Notes: generated by a model from the letters alone, not told the origin. A stretch of 64,000 nucleotides of DNA from Gammaproteobacteria bacterium (GCA_012960755.1 DUAT01000105.1:25548-89547), one strand, 5' to 3'. Counted from the stretch's first letter, positions 45,137 to 54,699 are shown. Numbers and translations are program-made.

Positions 45137-46549
45137 ATGGACAGACGGATACACGTTCTTCTGTTGACTAGCCTGATTATGGGTTCGGTGTACGTCCACG
45201 CTGCTAACGAGGACTACTCAGCCATGCTTCAGGATATTGACAATATTCGGCAACAAGAACACATTTCCGCGCTCGTGGTACTTATCACCGATAATAAACA
45301 AACCCTACTCTCACGCGCTCTCGGCAAACCCAATCACAACTCAGACGAAGCTCTGACCCTGCATCACTACATAAGAATCGGTTCGGTATCCAAGATGTTT
45401 ATCGGCATCGCGCTCACACAATTGCAGGAGACACACAAAATAAACTTAAACATGCCAGTTTCCAGTGTTGTCGATAACGCACCTTTCGAAAACAGTTGGA
45501 GCAAAGACCACCCGGTAAGAATCGCACATTTGATGGAACATACTGCCGGGCTAACCGATATGTCACGCAAGGAATTCAGCTTTAATACACCTGTATCTCT
45601 TGAAGAGGCATTTAACATCGGTCCGAATTCAAGGAGACTCAGATGGCGCCCTGGATTGCATAGTTCCTACTCCAATTCCGGAGCGGGTATTGCCGCATAC
45701 GTCATTGAGCAAACAACGGGGAGTTCATTCGAAAGTTTTGTCAGAAACCAGGTATTCAAACCAATGGGGCTCGCATCAGCCACTTATATTCCCACGGAGC
45801 AGGTGCTGACAGATCTGGTGACGGGATACAACACGGATGGCAAAACCTCGATTCCCTATTGGCATACCTTGTACCGGGCTTTCGCTGGTATCAATGTTCG
45901 GTCATCCGAAATGATCCGGGTGGTACAGATGTATCTGTCCAACGGCATCATTGACGGCAAGCGAGTTTTTAACGAACAGACCATCCGTCGTATGGAAACT
46001 CCACGCACCAGCCTGGCGGCACGCAGCGGTCTGGAATATGGCTACAGCCTGGGTTTGTATCACTTCATTCATGGGGGGTTTGAGTTTATCGGTCACGGTG
46101 GCGATGCAGATGGTTACCTCTCCTATCTCGCTTATTCGAGATCATTGCAACTCGGTTACTTCGTTTTTATCAACGCCTACAACGGCAAGGCTATGAGTAA
46201 CATTCGTGAAATCATTGAGGATAAGCTGATCGAAAATGCGCCTGCACCTGAAAAGCCTGAATCATTTCCTTTAAATAAAGAAAAGATGCGACAGATTGCG
46301 GGGACTTACGTGCCGGTTACCTACCGGTTCGGTAGTGCTCCGTCCAGCAAAACGATTCAAATAACCGAGGATCAGGGCGAGTTATATACAATACAAGGCG
46401 GTCGAAGACGGAAGCTGATCGCGGTCAGCTCGACTCATTTCAGGAGAAGTAACGATCCAGTTGCCACCATCGCTATTATTCAAAACGGCGCCGAATACAC
46501 TCTACAGGGAGACTTGGGCAATTTTAAAAAAAAGACGGCCTCCAATTAG
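45137..46549 (+). CDS. Exported serine hydrolase, beta-lactamase/PBP-like fold
   Basis: A 470-residue protein with a signal peptide (MDRRIHVLLLTSLIMGSVYVHA). The class C beta-lactamase / DD-peptidase fold shows the SxxK motif as SVSK in RIGSVSKMFIG, the YxN motif in SSYSNSGAGI, and a late HGG-type motif in FIGHGGDADGYLS. It ends with a small beta-rich C-terminal domain. Members are peptidases, esterases or D-aminoacyl hydrolases; true beta-lactamase activity is not implied. GTG 45107 is an alternative start. Placement near ampD is suggestive, but not evidence of a wall role. Confidence 0.83.
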   Translation: MDRRIHVLLLTSLIMGSVYVHAANEDYSAMLQDIDNIRQQEHISALVVLITDNKQTLLSRALGKPNHNSDEALTLHHYIRIGSVSKMFIGIALTQLQETHKINLNMPVSSVVDNAPFENSWSKDHPVRIAHLMEHTAGLTDMSRKEFSFNTPVSLEEAFNIGPNSRRLRWRPGLHSSYSNSGAGIAAYVIEQTTGSSFESFVRNQVFKPMGLASATYIPTEQVLTDLVTGYNTDGKTSIPYWHTLYRAFAGINVRSSEMIRVVQMYLSNGIIDGKRVFNEQTIRRMETPRTSLAARSGLEYGYSLGLYHFIHGGFEFIGHGGDADGYLSYLAYSRSLQLGYFVFINAYNGKAMSNIREIIEDKLIENAPAPEKPESFPLNKEKMRQIAGTYVPVTYRFGSAPSSKTIQITEDQGELYTIQGGRRRKLIAVSSTHFRRSNDPVATIAIIQNGAEYTLQGDLGNFKKKTASN

Positions 46550-46556
46550 GTAAAAA

Positions 46557-46598
46557 AACTGTCACCGACCGGTAATTAAGTAAACTGTCCCCGACCGG
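46557..46598. repeat. Paired 16-bp REP-like direct repeats
   Basis: AACTGTCACCGACCGG (46557-46572) and AACTGTCCCCGACCGG (46583-46598) differ at one base. The second copy encodes the last residues (SGRGQF) of the convergent amidohydrolase. Similar GGGGACAGTT sequences are dispersed in many gammaproteobacterial genomes, from memory often near REP-associated transposases. Confidence 0.6.
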
Positions 46599-47799
46599 AT
46601 TTTATTACTTGGAGTAGGTTGCGATCCTGTAAAACGGTAATATTCATGAGAGGGTCACCATCAACGATAACAATGTCGGCAGTTGATCCGGCTTCGACTG
46701 TGCCCAGTTGTCCGTTTGCATCCATCGCCAATCCACCATTGCGAGTCGCACAGATCAAAGCCTCTGCCGGTGACATGCCAAACAACTCCACGAAATACTG
46801 CAGATCTTTCGCATAGGTTCCATGGGGTGCAATACTGATACCATAATCACCACCGACTACCAATCGAACACCAGCGGCTCGCAGCTTGCCAACTGATTCA
46901 ATGGTAGCTTCGATCTCGGCTTCATAGCCTTGTTTGCGAACTGTTTCGGGGGAGATCCCCAGGCTCTCGCACTGGGCCACGTACTGAACTTCCCAGGCGA
47001 TGGCGGGGCCGACAAACAGACGATCCTTTTCGGCTGCGAGCAGGTCAATGGCCTCGTCGTCCAGGTAGTTGGCGTGGCCAATGAAGTCAACACCAGCTCG
47101 CACAGCTTGTTTGACGGCGGCAGCCGAACGTGCATGACAGGCTACTTTCAAATTGCGACGGTGCGCCTCATCGACCACTGCGTTAACTTCTTCGTCGGTA
47201 AAGGACAGTTCACCGGGCGGATTGACAGGATTAACGGCTTCCCCGTCGATGAATATTTTTACCACGTCGACCCGTAATTTACGCTGTTCCCTTACTGCCT
47301 TGCGTAATGCCCAGGGTCCGTCCGCAACATGACTTAGACCTCCTGAAGAATCGATGTTACTGGCTGTTGCACCCAGATCACGACCGGCAGCAAGCAGGCG
47401 CGGGCCGGATATTTGGCCTGCATTAATAGCATCGCGTAATGCCACGTCGATAGCATAGGTTGAGCCGAAGCTGATTGCAGAGGTAAAACCCGAATTGATC
47501 ATCAGACCGGCATTTTTTACGGCGGTGATCGTTGCCTGCTCAACGCTTGTCTGGCCAATGGCAAACGGGCTGGCATCTGCGAATGACAAATGAGCATGGG
47601 TTTCTGTCATACCCGGCATGAGGAATTTGCCGTCAAGATCAAAAATGTCCGTCCCGGCAGGGGTTTGTGGCAGATCATTTGCCGGACCTGCATAACGAAT
47701 TGTGTCATCACAGATCCAGACTGCCGCGGCATCAATGACAGTTTCATCCCTGGCAGCGAATAACCGGACATTGGTAAATACCTGGTTGCGATTCGACAT
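46576..47799 (-). CDS. Amidohydrolase (imidazolonepropionase-like)
   Basis: A 407-residue metal-dependent amidohydrolase. The first metal motif is the HAH of PGMTETHAHLSF; VVKIFIDGEA holds the carbamylated lysine position; KVACHARSAAAVKQA, then DFIGHANYL, and GGDYGISIAPHG supply the later His and Asp ligands. The C-terminal segment (GTVEAGSTADIVIVDGDPL) is typical. The natural substrate may be a cyclic amide or peptide. It ends inside a REP-like repeat, so its last residues look acquired. The ABM-domain gene lies 27 bases upstream on the same strand. Confidence 0.85.
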   Translation of the reverse strand: MSNRNQVFTNVRLFAARDETVIDAAAVWICDDTIRYAGPANDLPQTPAGTDIFDLDGKFLMPGMTETHAHLSFADASPFAIGQTSVEQATITAVKNAGLMINSGFTSAISFGSTYAIDVALRDAINAGQISGPRLLAAGRDLGATASNIDSSGGLSHVADGPWALRKAVREQRKLRVDVVKIFIDGEAVNPVNPPGELSFTDEEVNAVVDEAHRRNLKVACHARSAAAVKQAVRAGVDFIGHANYLDDEAIDLLAAEKDRLFVGPAIAWEVQYVAQCESLGISPETVRKQGYEAEIEATIESVGKLRAAGVRLVVGGDYGISIAPHGTYAKDLQYFVELFGMSPAEALICATRNGGLAMDANGQLGTVEAGSTADIVIVDGDPLMNITVLQDRNLLQVIKSGRGQFT

Positions 47800-47826
47800 G
47801 AGCTTCTGACCTTGATAAACGCCGGT

Positions 47827-48174
47827 TTATTCTGCGAAAAACGCCTCTTTCTTCTCACCGTTCGGGCCGTACACGGGTTCCCCACGTTCCACCAGATAGG
47901 CCTGATTGATACTTTGCTTGATGTTGGCGCTGGCGAGGAGTTCCACCATTTTTGTGTAGTTGGGGTGCTTAAAGTGGGTGGCAAGACTATCACTGTCCTC
48001 CCAGAGTTCATACACCTGCACCCGCGTCGGTACCGACGGATCCGCCGCAAAACAATAGTCCCGGCAACCGGCTTCCTCGGCTCTGGTTGCCAATTGCACA
48101 GTCCTGGTCACGTCCACGGCTCGATCACGATCTGCCTGGTTTTCGAATTCCAATGCAGCAACAACGATAATCAT
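47827..48174 (-). CDS. Antibiotic biosynthesis monooxygenase (ABM)-domain protein, copy 1
   Basis: A 115-residue ABM-domain protein with a ferredoxin-like fold. Recognisable parts are MIIVVAALEFENQADRDRA, then EEAGCRDYCFAADPSVPTRVQVYELWEDSDSLATHFKHPNY. Family members are cofactor-free monooxygenases or dimeric binding proteins; catalysis here is not proven. A paralogue lies at 50071-50424, with aligned cysteines, the YELW box and the HFKH motif. It sits between the beta-propeller gene and the amidohydrolase, all on the minus strand. Confidence 0.83.
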   Translation of the reverse strand: MIIVVAALEFENQADRDRAVDVTRTVQLATRAEEAGCRDYCFAADPSVPTRVQVYELWEDSDSLATHFKHPNYTKMVELLASANIKQSINQAYLVERGEPVYGPNGEKKEAFFAE

Positions 48175-48201
48175 TAACGGTTCTCCTTATGTATCAGCCT
48201 G

Positions 48202-49233
48202 TTAGGCAAGGTCTGCGGTTGTCCAGCGCCTGTGTGACGGACCTTCTACACCACGATTTTCACGCGCATGTTCCGGATACACTGAAGCCGTGTACAGGTC
48301 ACCATGAACATCCATCGCCAGTTGATGAATGTAAATGGCAATATCGTCTACGCGCTTCACCACCTCACCGGTGTCCTCGTCAAGGATCGCCAAATTACTC
48401 ATTTTATCACTGGCGTAAATCTGGTTACCGTAGGTTGCGATGCTTAACGGTGTGATATGCGTCCACTCGTTAATATAACTCCCTTCAGGGTCCAGACGCT
48501 GGATACGATGTTTGCAATTTTTTACCACCACGGTTCGGTGCTCGGCAATTTGACCGGGCACAGTCATATAATCATGGAAGTTGCCGCCACAAAGGTCAGC
48601 GACCAATAGACGCCCTTGTGAATCCTGGGCCAGGGCGTGGGGCGTGTTGAACTCGGCTGGACCTCGCCCCCAGGTGCCCACGGACTTAATGAATTCTCCC
48701 TCGGCGGTAAACCACACAAGCCGCGAATTCCAATAGCCATCTGCGACTACTATATTGCCATTATCCTGAACCATCACAGCGGTAGGTCCGTTGAAGTGAT
48801 TTTCGTCATCACCCCACTCGGCAAACGTACCCAGTGTCAGCAGCAGTTCGCCATCCGGATGATACTTTTTAACCGTATGACCATCGCGATCCGTTGTCCA
48901 GAACATGCCGTCTTTTTCAATGTAAAGCGTGTGCGCACCGAGTGCAAAACCAGGCTCATCAGAGGGACCCCATAGTCCTAAATATTCGCCTTCGCGGTTG
49001 AACATGGATATGCTGCTTTTACCCATTTTTTCTTTCATGGCAAGGGGGTGAGCTGACCAGTGCTCGATGTCCCGGGTAAAAAGGTAAACAATACCAGCGC
49101 TATCCACCGCTACTCCGGAGCCCATCTCGAACTGCATCCCTGCCGGATACCGGGGCCAATTTTCAGCTAACTGGTAACCGCTGCGAGGATCGTCGTTTCC
49201 GGTGTTATTGTCAACATCGTGGGATATGCACAT
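48202..49233 (-). CDS. NHL-type six-bladed beta-propeller protein
   Basis: A 343-residue protein made of repeated NHL-like blades. Examples are GSGVAVDSAGIVYLFTRD, HTLYIEKDGMFWTTDRDGHTVKKYHPDGELLLTLG, NGPTAVMVQDNGNIVVADGYWNSRLVWFTAEGEFIKSVG and NTPHALAQDSQGRLLVADLCGG. Related propellers include peptidyl-glycine lyases and lactonase-like enzymes; the metal-binding residues needed are not clearly assigned. No signal peptide is visible, so a cytoplasmic location is likely. It is the first gene of the minus-strand arm of a divergent cluster. Confidence 0.78.
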   Translation of the reverse strand: MCISHDVDNNTGNDDPRSGYQLAENWPRYPAGMQFEMGSGVAVDSAGIVYLFTRDIEHWSAHPLAMKEKMGKSSISMFNREGEYLGLWGPSDEPGFALGAHTLYIEKDGMFWTTDRDGHTVKKYHPDGELLLTLGTFAEWGDDENHFNGPTAVMVQDNGNIVVADGYWNSRLVWFTAEGEFIKSVGTWGRGPAEFNTPHALAQDSQGRLLVADLCGGNFHDYMTVPGQIAEHRTVVVKNCKHRIQRLDPEGSYINEWTHITPLSIATYGNQIYASDKMSNLAILDEDTGEVVKRVDDIAIYIHQLAMDVHGDLYTASVYPEHARENRGVEGPSHRRWTTADLA

Positions 49234-49347
49234 GATTAATCAGCCCTGGAAAAGAGTAATGAATAGACTATACAGGTTGGGTTGGACTGACAAGCTGGTA
49301 GAAGATAACCACAATGCGCTGTTTACTGGATCTAAAATGAGAGTAAT

Positions 49348-49953
49348 TTGAAAAGCCCTGTTTATCTGCACGTCCTGTTCGCGTACTGTCTGTTGCAATA
49401 CCCAACAACAGGCTTGTCTATGCCATGTAGTCATACTGCCGCAAAATCAACTGCGGTTCAGGAAATTGAATACTTGAGAAGATGGTATGCCAGGGCCACG
49501 GATCTTCTGGGTGTGGCTACAAAAGAGTCTACCGCCGAAGGTCGAGCCATCTACCATCGAATCTTTTCACCGAATGTTACTTTCATTATTTCAGGACCTG
49601 ATGCAAAACCCCGCCCAGCAACAGGTCCTGACAGTTGGGTCGACGTTGTATTGGATGCCCTGGCACCTCTGGGACCAACCCAGCATCTGATTGGCACCCA
49701 ACTGGTGGAGATTCAGTCTCTGGTACTGAACGATAATTGTGAAATCATAGAAGGCCGGGCGCATATGCAAAGTTACGTTCAGGCCTGGCATGAAATGCCC
49801 CATGACAAGGTCTGGCTATTCTTGGGAACCTACATCGATGAGGTGGAATTCAAACCGGATGTGGGCTGGCAGATTCAACAAATGGAACTTAGAAGGGTCA
49901 CAGGAGAAACAAGACCCATGGATGAATCGGTGGCCACGGCCCCGTCATCATAG
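49348..49953 (+). CDS. Exported SnoaL/NTF2-like protein
   Basis: A 201-residue protein with a probable signal peptide (MKSPVYLHVLFAYCLLQYPTTGLSM). The mature part shows the cone-like NTF2 pattern: a helix with EIEYLRRWYARATDLLG, IYHRIFSPNVTFII, then beta strands (EIIEGRAHMQSYV, VWLFLGTYIDEVEFK, WQIQQMELRRV). These domains bind or isomerise small hydrophobic molecules. The start is TTG with a weak ribosome binding site, so the exact N-terminus is uncertain. It is the first gene of the plus-strand arm; a 14-bp near repeat (agcatagcccgg type) follows its stop. Confidence 0.65.
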   Translation: MKSPVYLHVLFAYCLLQYPTTGLSMPCSHTAAKSTAVQEIEYLRRWYARATDLLGVATKESTAEGRAIYHRIFSPNVTFIISGPDAKPRPATGPDSWVDVVLDALAPLGPTQHLIGTQLVEIQSLVLNDNCEIIEGRAHMQSYVQAWHEMPHDKVWLFLGTYIDEVEFKPDVGWQIQQMELRRVTGETRPMDESVATAPSS

Positions 49954-50070
49954 TCCCGGTCAGCATAGCCCGGCCAACATAGCCCGGTAGTCACTGTACG
50001 GGCCTGATGCACCAGCGTCAGGTATAGTAATATCCGGAATACAAATCATAACCAAAAAGAAGGAAGTACC

Positions 50071-50424
50071 ATGATCATCATTGCAGGCTGTATCGATCTT
50101 GCCGACCCCGACAAAATGAACCAGGCGCTTGAGAGGGCCAAACCCCTACAACAGGCAACCAGGGATGATGAGCCGGGTTGCCAGGCTTATGTTTTTTCGG
50201 AAGATCCTTGCGTTACGGGCCGGATCGTCGTTTATGAACTATGGGACGACGAGGCGTCGCTGGCTGCTCATTTTAAGCATGAGAACTACTTTAATATGGG
50301 CGCGTTGCTGGGTGAAATTGGCATTAAGGAAGCCGATAACAACAAATATCGCTGCGACTACAAAGAACCTGTTTACGATGATTCAAGGACACCGAGGGCA
50401 AATTTCTTCACACTCGACGAATAG
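50071..50424 (+). CDS. Antibiotic biosynthesis monooxygenase (ABM)-domain protein, copy 2
   Basis: A 117-residue ABM-domain protein with a good ribosome binding site (GAAGGAAG). It is a paralogue of the copy at 47827-48174. Shared elements are MIII/MIIV starts, EPGCQAYVFSEDP versus EAGCRDYCFAADP, VVYELWDDEASLAAHFKHENY versus VQVYELWEDSDSLATHFKHPNY, and an EPVY motif before the C-terminus. The pair probably arose by duplication or forms two related steps. It lies 25 bases before the molybdopterin oxidoreductase gene, so the two are likely co-transcribed. Confidence 0.84.
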   Translation: MIIIAGCIDLADPDKMNQALERAKPLQQATRDDEPGCQAYVFSEDPCVTGRIVVYELWDDEASLAAHFKHENYFNMGALLGEIGIKEADNNKYRCDYKEPVYDDSRTPRANFFTLDE

Positions 50425-50449
50425 TTATCGCGTGACAGACTGAACTGCG

Positions 50450-52477
50450 ATGGAAAAGAAGAAAACAATTTGCCCGCTGGACTGCCCTGACGCCTGCAGC
50501 ATGATTGCGACGTTGGAGGGCGGGAAAATTGTCAACATTGAAGGTGATCCTGAACACCCTTTTACCCGTGGGTTTCTGTGTAAGAAGGTAAGAACCTACC
50601 ATCACCGGGTTCAGTCAGATGATCGTGTCTTGTATCCACAGAAACGCGTCGGGAAGAAAGGTGAAGGTAAATTCGAACGGATTTCCTGGGACGAAGCCTG
50701 GGAGGTCCTTGTTGAACGCCTGGGATCAATCAAGCAGCAATACGGTGGTGAGGCGTTGCTGCCATATTCATATGCCGGAAATATGGGGAGGCTCAACTTT
50801 CATGCCGGTGACCCATTCTTCTATCGATACGGCGCGTCACAACTGAATCGCACAATTTGTTCAACCGCCGCGAGAACCGGCTGGTTTATGCATTACGGAC
50901 CCAACCCCAGTAGCCCCCCGGAAAAAGCACTCGATTCAAGCCTGGTCATTGCCTGGGGAATCAATATCAAGGTCACAAACATTCATTTCATGCCTCTTGT
51001 GGTTGAAGCGAGGCGCGCCGGTGCACGATTTGTTGCTATTGATCCTTATCGAAATGTAACTGCGCAGTCGGCGGACGACCATTTCGCTGTGAAGCCCGGC
51101 GGAGATACGGCGTTGGCTCTGGGCGTGCTTAAAATTTTGATCGAACGAGAGCAGATCGACGATGAGTTTATTCAACAACATTCCGAAGGCTTTGGGGAGC
51201 TCAGGCAATACGTTGAATCGCAAAATCTGGAATCACTGATCGCCAGGTCAGGACTACCATTGCCAAGGGTCAGGGAACTCGCAGGCCTGCTGATTGATAA
51301 TCCCAGAACGTTCATCCGCGTTGGCGTTGGACTCTCAAGAAATACCCAAGGCGCTATGTCACTGCGGGCAATTGCGTGTCTTTCTGCAGCATTGGGGCTA
51401 TTCGATGGCAGGGCCGGGCGCGGTGCCCTGTATTCCAGTAATTCCTTTCCGCTCAATCACAGAATCATGTCATTCGGTTCGATGCAGACCCAGCGGACCA
51501 GAACCATCAATATGGTCAGACTGGGCGAGGCACTGACTGTTTTGACGCCGCCGGTAAAAGCACTCCTGGTCTACTCGAGCAATCCACTAAGTGTTGCCCC
51601 GGACTCGAGCCAGGTTCGAAAAGGGCTGGTACGTGAGGACCTGTTTACCGTTGTACATGAGCAATTTTGCACACCAACCGCGCAGTATGCAGACCTGTTG
51701 TTACCCGCCACAACTTCCTTCGAGAATGAAGATATTTACACGGGTTACGGCCATTTTTACCTGGGAAGAATTGACCCGGTGATCGCGCCCCGAGGCGAAG
51801 CCATAAGCAACTTTACGCTTTTCCAGACCCTGGCCAGGAAAATGGGTTTTAACGATGCCGTATTTAATGAAACAGCTTCTGACAGAATAGAGACTTATGC
51901 ACCGGGCATCTCCGGTTTACCAGAGCAATACGTGAAAGAAGGCATACCACCCGGTGAAATTATTCTATCTGATTTGCATCAGACGGGCGGGGATTTCAAC
52001 CAGTTTGGTGGTAACAAGTTCCACTTCTCGGTGCCTTCATCCAAACCCAACGTCCCGGCAATTCCCAGTCTGTTACCCAATACCGAATTTGACGACGTTG
52101 CCCTGCAGAAGCGTTTCCCTTTTGCTTTGATCGCGCCACCGAATAGCGCGCTGCTCAATTCTACTTTTGGCGAGCGTTATCCTAACCAGATGGGTGAGGT
52201 GCTGATACATCCCCGGGACGCCCTGACAATCAATATTAAAAGCGGGGACCGTGTAGAGCTGTTTAATGACAGGGGCAGCAATATCAGAGTCGCTAATGTA
52301 ACTGATAAAACACAGCCTAAACTGCTGGTCGCTGAGGGTATTTACTGGGCCGGTGAGGCGTCGAATCAAACCGGGGTTAATGACCTGACTTCTCAGGCTG
52401 TCACTGATCTGGGTGAAGGCGGGACATTCCACGAGAGCCGGGTCGGGATATCAAAACATGGTTATTCAAAACTATAG
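50450..52477 (+). CDS. Molybdopterin oxidoreductase (DMSO reductase family)
   Basis: A 675-residue bis-MGD molybdoenzyme. The N-terminal [4Fe-4S] motif is ICPLDCPDACSM with a fourth cysteine in RGFLCKKV. Domain II/III patterns include SYAGNMGRLNF, the molybdenum pocket near NRTICSTAARTGW, and RAGARFVAIDPYRN...DDHFAVKPGGDTALALG. The C-terminal MGD-binding barrel carries NQMGEVLIHPRDALTINIKSGDRVELFNDRGS. No twin-arginine signal is seen, so it is cytoplasmic. The reaction is unknown; oxidation or hydroxylation of an organic substrate is plausible. moaB and moeA are in this window. Confidence 0.9.
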   Translation: MEKKKTICPLDCPDACSMIATLEGGKIVNIEGDPEHPFTRGFLCKKVRTYHHRVQSDDRVLYPQKRVGKKGEGKFERISWDEAWEVLVERLGSIKQQYGGEALLPYSYAGNMGRLNFHAGDPFFYRYGASQLNRTICSTAARTGWFMHYGPNPSSPPEKALDSSLVIAWGINIKVTNIHFMPLVVEARRAGARFVAIDPYRNVTAQSADDHFAVKPGGDTALALGVLKILIEREQIDDEFIQQHSEGFGELRQYVESQNLESLIARSGLPLPRVRELAGLLIDNPRTFIRVGVGLSRNTQGAMSLRAIACLSAALGLFDGRAGRGALYSSNSFPLNHRIMSFGSMQTQRTRTINMVRLGEALTVLTPPVKALLVYSSNPLSVAPDSSQVRKGLVREDLFTVVHEQFCTPTAQYADLLLPATTSFENEDIYTGYGHFYLGRIDPVIAPRGEAISNFTLFQTLARKMGFNDAVFNETASDRIETYAPGISGLPEQYVKEGIPPGEIILSDLHQTGGDFNQFGGNKFHFSVPSSKPNVPAIPSLLPNTEFDDVALQKRFPFALIAPPNSALLNSTFGERYPNQMGEVLIHPRDALTINIKSGDRVELFNDRGSNIRVANVTDKTQPKLLVAEGIYWAGEASNQTGVNDLTSQAVTDLGEGGTFHESRVGISKHGYSKL

Positions 52478-53007
52478 TTTCTACGCTTTTCCTCAACCCC
52501 CTGGTCAAGCGTTTTCAGCACGGCAATCTTCATTTCCAGCTCGTCATTGTGCTTCTCGATGTTGCTGTTTTCTACTTTTAATGCCGTTACTTCTTGCCGG
52601 GACTCATTTAACTTTTTCGTCAACTGTCTGATCTTTTTCTGCTGAGATACTACAGGGGACCCTTCTTGGACCTCATACAGTACAGAGAGCCAATTTTGCA
52701 AATCATGATCATCCGCTGAAGCCGGATGATGGGGTAAATAAAGTTCCAGGTTCGCAAGAGATTTTTCGTAATTACGGCCGGGATTTTTATAGCTGGTGTA
52801 TATTTGCGACAACTTGTAATGCGCCTGCCAACTTCTGGAAGAACCAGGATCCTCACGTACAATAGCCTCCAGTCTGGCGGTTTCCAACGCATACTGATCT
52901 GACTCAATGTCAGCTGTGTTATCTGTTTTCTGAACAGCACATCCCATGCAAAAGGAAACAATTGCACAAACAATCCCTGATTTAATCACCATCATTTTTG
53001 TACCCAT
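52462..53007 (-). CDS. Coiled-coil lipoprotein of unknown function
   Basis: A 181-residue predicted lipoprotein. The signal peptide IVCAIVSFCMGC ends in a cysteine with a weak lipobox (FCMGC). The N-terminal half contains a TPR-like helical pattern (SWQAHYKLSQIYTSYKN...SLANLELYLPHHPAS), and the second half is a coiled coil. Its last 16 bases overlap the end of the convergent molybdoenzyme gene. It starts four bases after the diguanylate cyclase stop, so it may work with that sensor. I do not recognise a family. Confidence 0.65.
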   Translation of the reverse strand: MGTKMMVIKSGIVCAIVSFCMGCAVQKTDNTADIESDQYALETARLEAIVREDPGSSRSWQAHYKLSQIYTSYKNPGRNYEKSLANLELYLPHHPASADDHDLQNWLSVLYEVQEGSPVVSQQKKIRQLTKKLNESRQEVTALKVENSNIEKHNDELEMKIAVLKTLDQGVEEKRRNYSFE

Positions 53008-53010
53008 TTA

Positions 53011-54483
53011 TCAGGCCTTCGCTGATTTACCGGCTTTAGGTTTACCGAGTGTGACCACTTTGCGGTCTTTTTTGCGGCCTGTCCTTTCCTCTCTCTGATC
53101 CACGAGAAAAATACTGCCAGCCACTGATTTCGCCCGCTCTTTCACTTCAGTTGCTGCTTCACCAAACTCAATATGATTCGTGAGCTGCCTTGATTTGTTG
53201 GTCACAACAGCTATCGATATTGTAGCCAGCGGAAATAAAACCTTGTCTCCCTGGCGGTTTTCTCCGGTGATGTGGCCACGCTTTCGGTCTTTTGTGCTGT
53301 AAAATTTAGGAATTTCTGTATCATAAGCATCAACAACCGCCTGACAGATTTCGTCGCAGGTGCCGGGTGAGGAAATGACCACAAAATCATCTCCACCGAT
53401 ATGCCCGATAAAGTCATCTTCACTACCATGGTCCGCCACAGCCTGGCTGATTATGTCGGCAGTGGCCTGAATAATTTCATTGCCTTTGGCGTAACCATAG
53501 TGATCGTTATATGCTTTGAGATTGTCAATATCCATTAGACAAAACGCAATCTGCGCTTTGGCATCTATGCGTTTGTTCATGACATTTCCAATAGTGGTGC
53601 CGCCCGGCAGTCTCGTTAGTGGGCTAGTGTCCAGGTTCATTTCTTCCAGGTGTTTCAGTCGCCCCGCCATAGTTACGAATGCAGTGGCAAGATCTCCCAA
53701 TTCATCTTTGTTACTGATGTCTGGTTGGTGATTAAACTCACCCTTTGCAATCATTTCGGTGGCGAACTTTAGTTTTTTTTTAATGGCCCCGGCGATATTG
53801 TTGGTAATAAGTGTGGCTGCAACTAAAGAAAGGATCAAACCCAGTACACAGAGCACCGCGGCCGCCTTAAATGCAACTGACCCGATATCAGCGGTCATAC
53901 CGGTCTTATTGTTTTGATCCAATTGTGCATCTGCGGCCATTGCCTTAATGACAGCAATAAAATGGTCCTGATGAGCTTGGATTTTTTCTTCGTACTCGAC
54001 AGACATTGATGGCGAAGGCGCGCTGACAGAATTTGCTCCTTCAAGCAGAAGTTCAACATACTGCTTGTGCAGAAGCTCGATTTTTTGACCGGAAAATCTC
54101 GTCTTTCCGGGACGGTACTTATTCGGTAAAGCTGAGCCTTAAACTCTTCTTTTTTGCTTAGAAAAATATCCAAAACATCAGCAGTCTGAAAAACCATGTG
54201 TCGTCGTAGATAGAGCTCTTCGGCTAAAAGAATGTCTATCATTTTCTCCGACGCGAGGATCACAGGCAGATCGGTCTGTATAATACTATAATTGATCGAG
54301 TTTAATCGATTCAGATTTGTGAGGGCGTATACGGAAATAATCACCAGTAAAGTCAACAGGGCACTGAATCCCAACATCAGTTTTGTGGCAATAGTTAAGC
54401 GAAGAAAATTCGAGGAAACGAATTCGACCAAACGGATGAAAACCTTTTCCAATTTGGGTTTTCAAGTTTAGTTCTTCTTCCAT
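53011..54483 (-). pseudogene. Frame-disrupted membrane diguanylate cyclase (HAMP-GGDEF)
   Basis: The reading is split. An N-terminal part in one frame (54452-53895) has a transmembrane helix (TIATKLMLGFSALLTLLVIISVYAL) and a helical sensor region. A second frame carries a second transmembrane helix, HAMP and a GGDEF domain (FIGHIGGDDFVVI, LTRLPGG). The C-terminal frame continues upstream without a stop to about 54095 (KIELLHKQYVELL), so one base appears lost near 54081-54096 by homopolymers. A better start, ATG 54483 with AGAGGT, lies in the C-terminal frame, which implies a second, compensating shift near 54450. No inhibitory RxxD site is seen. True decay, sequencing error and recoding are all possible. 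Confidence 0.75.
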
Positions 54484-54699
54484 TTCTTAGGTACCTCTAA
54501 ATTTGGAAGTTCTGGTCATTATCAGGAATTGCTGTAACCGATTTTATCGGCACATATCCATCATCGACACCCTAACTCAGATGACTGAAAGACAATGTGA
54601 AAATGTACCGAAAGGCGTTAATAGGCGCTGAACGTTCAGCAATGTTGGATGTCTCCAGATCACTCCTGTAAAGTAAATAAAACCGATTTCAAAGGTGAG

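Noticed and set aside
54286..54483. A 65-codon frame starting at ATG 54483 as its own gene
   Set aside because: Only its first ten or so codons make sense as the cyclase N-terminus; the rest is out of frame with the transmembrane helix coded in the neighbouring frame.
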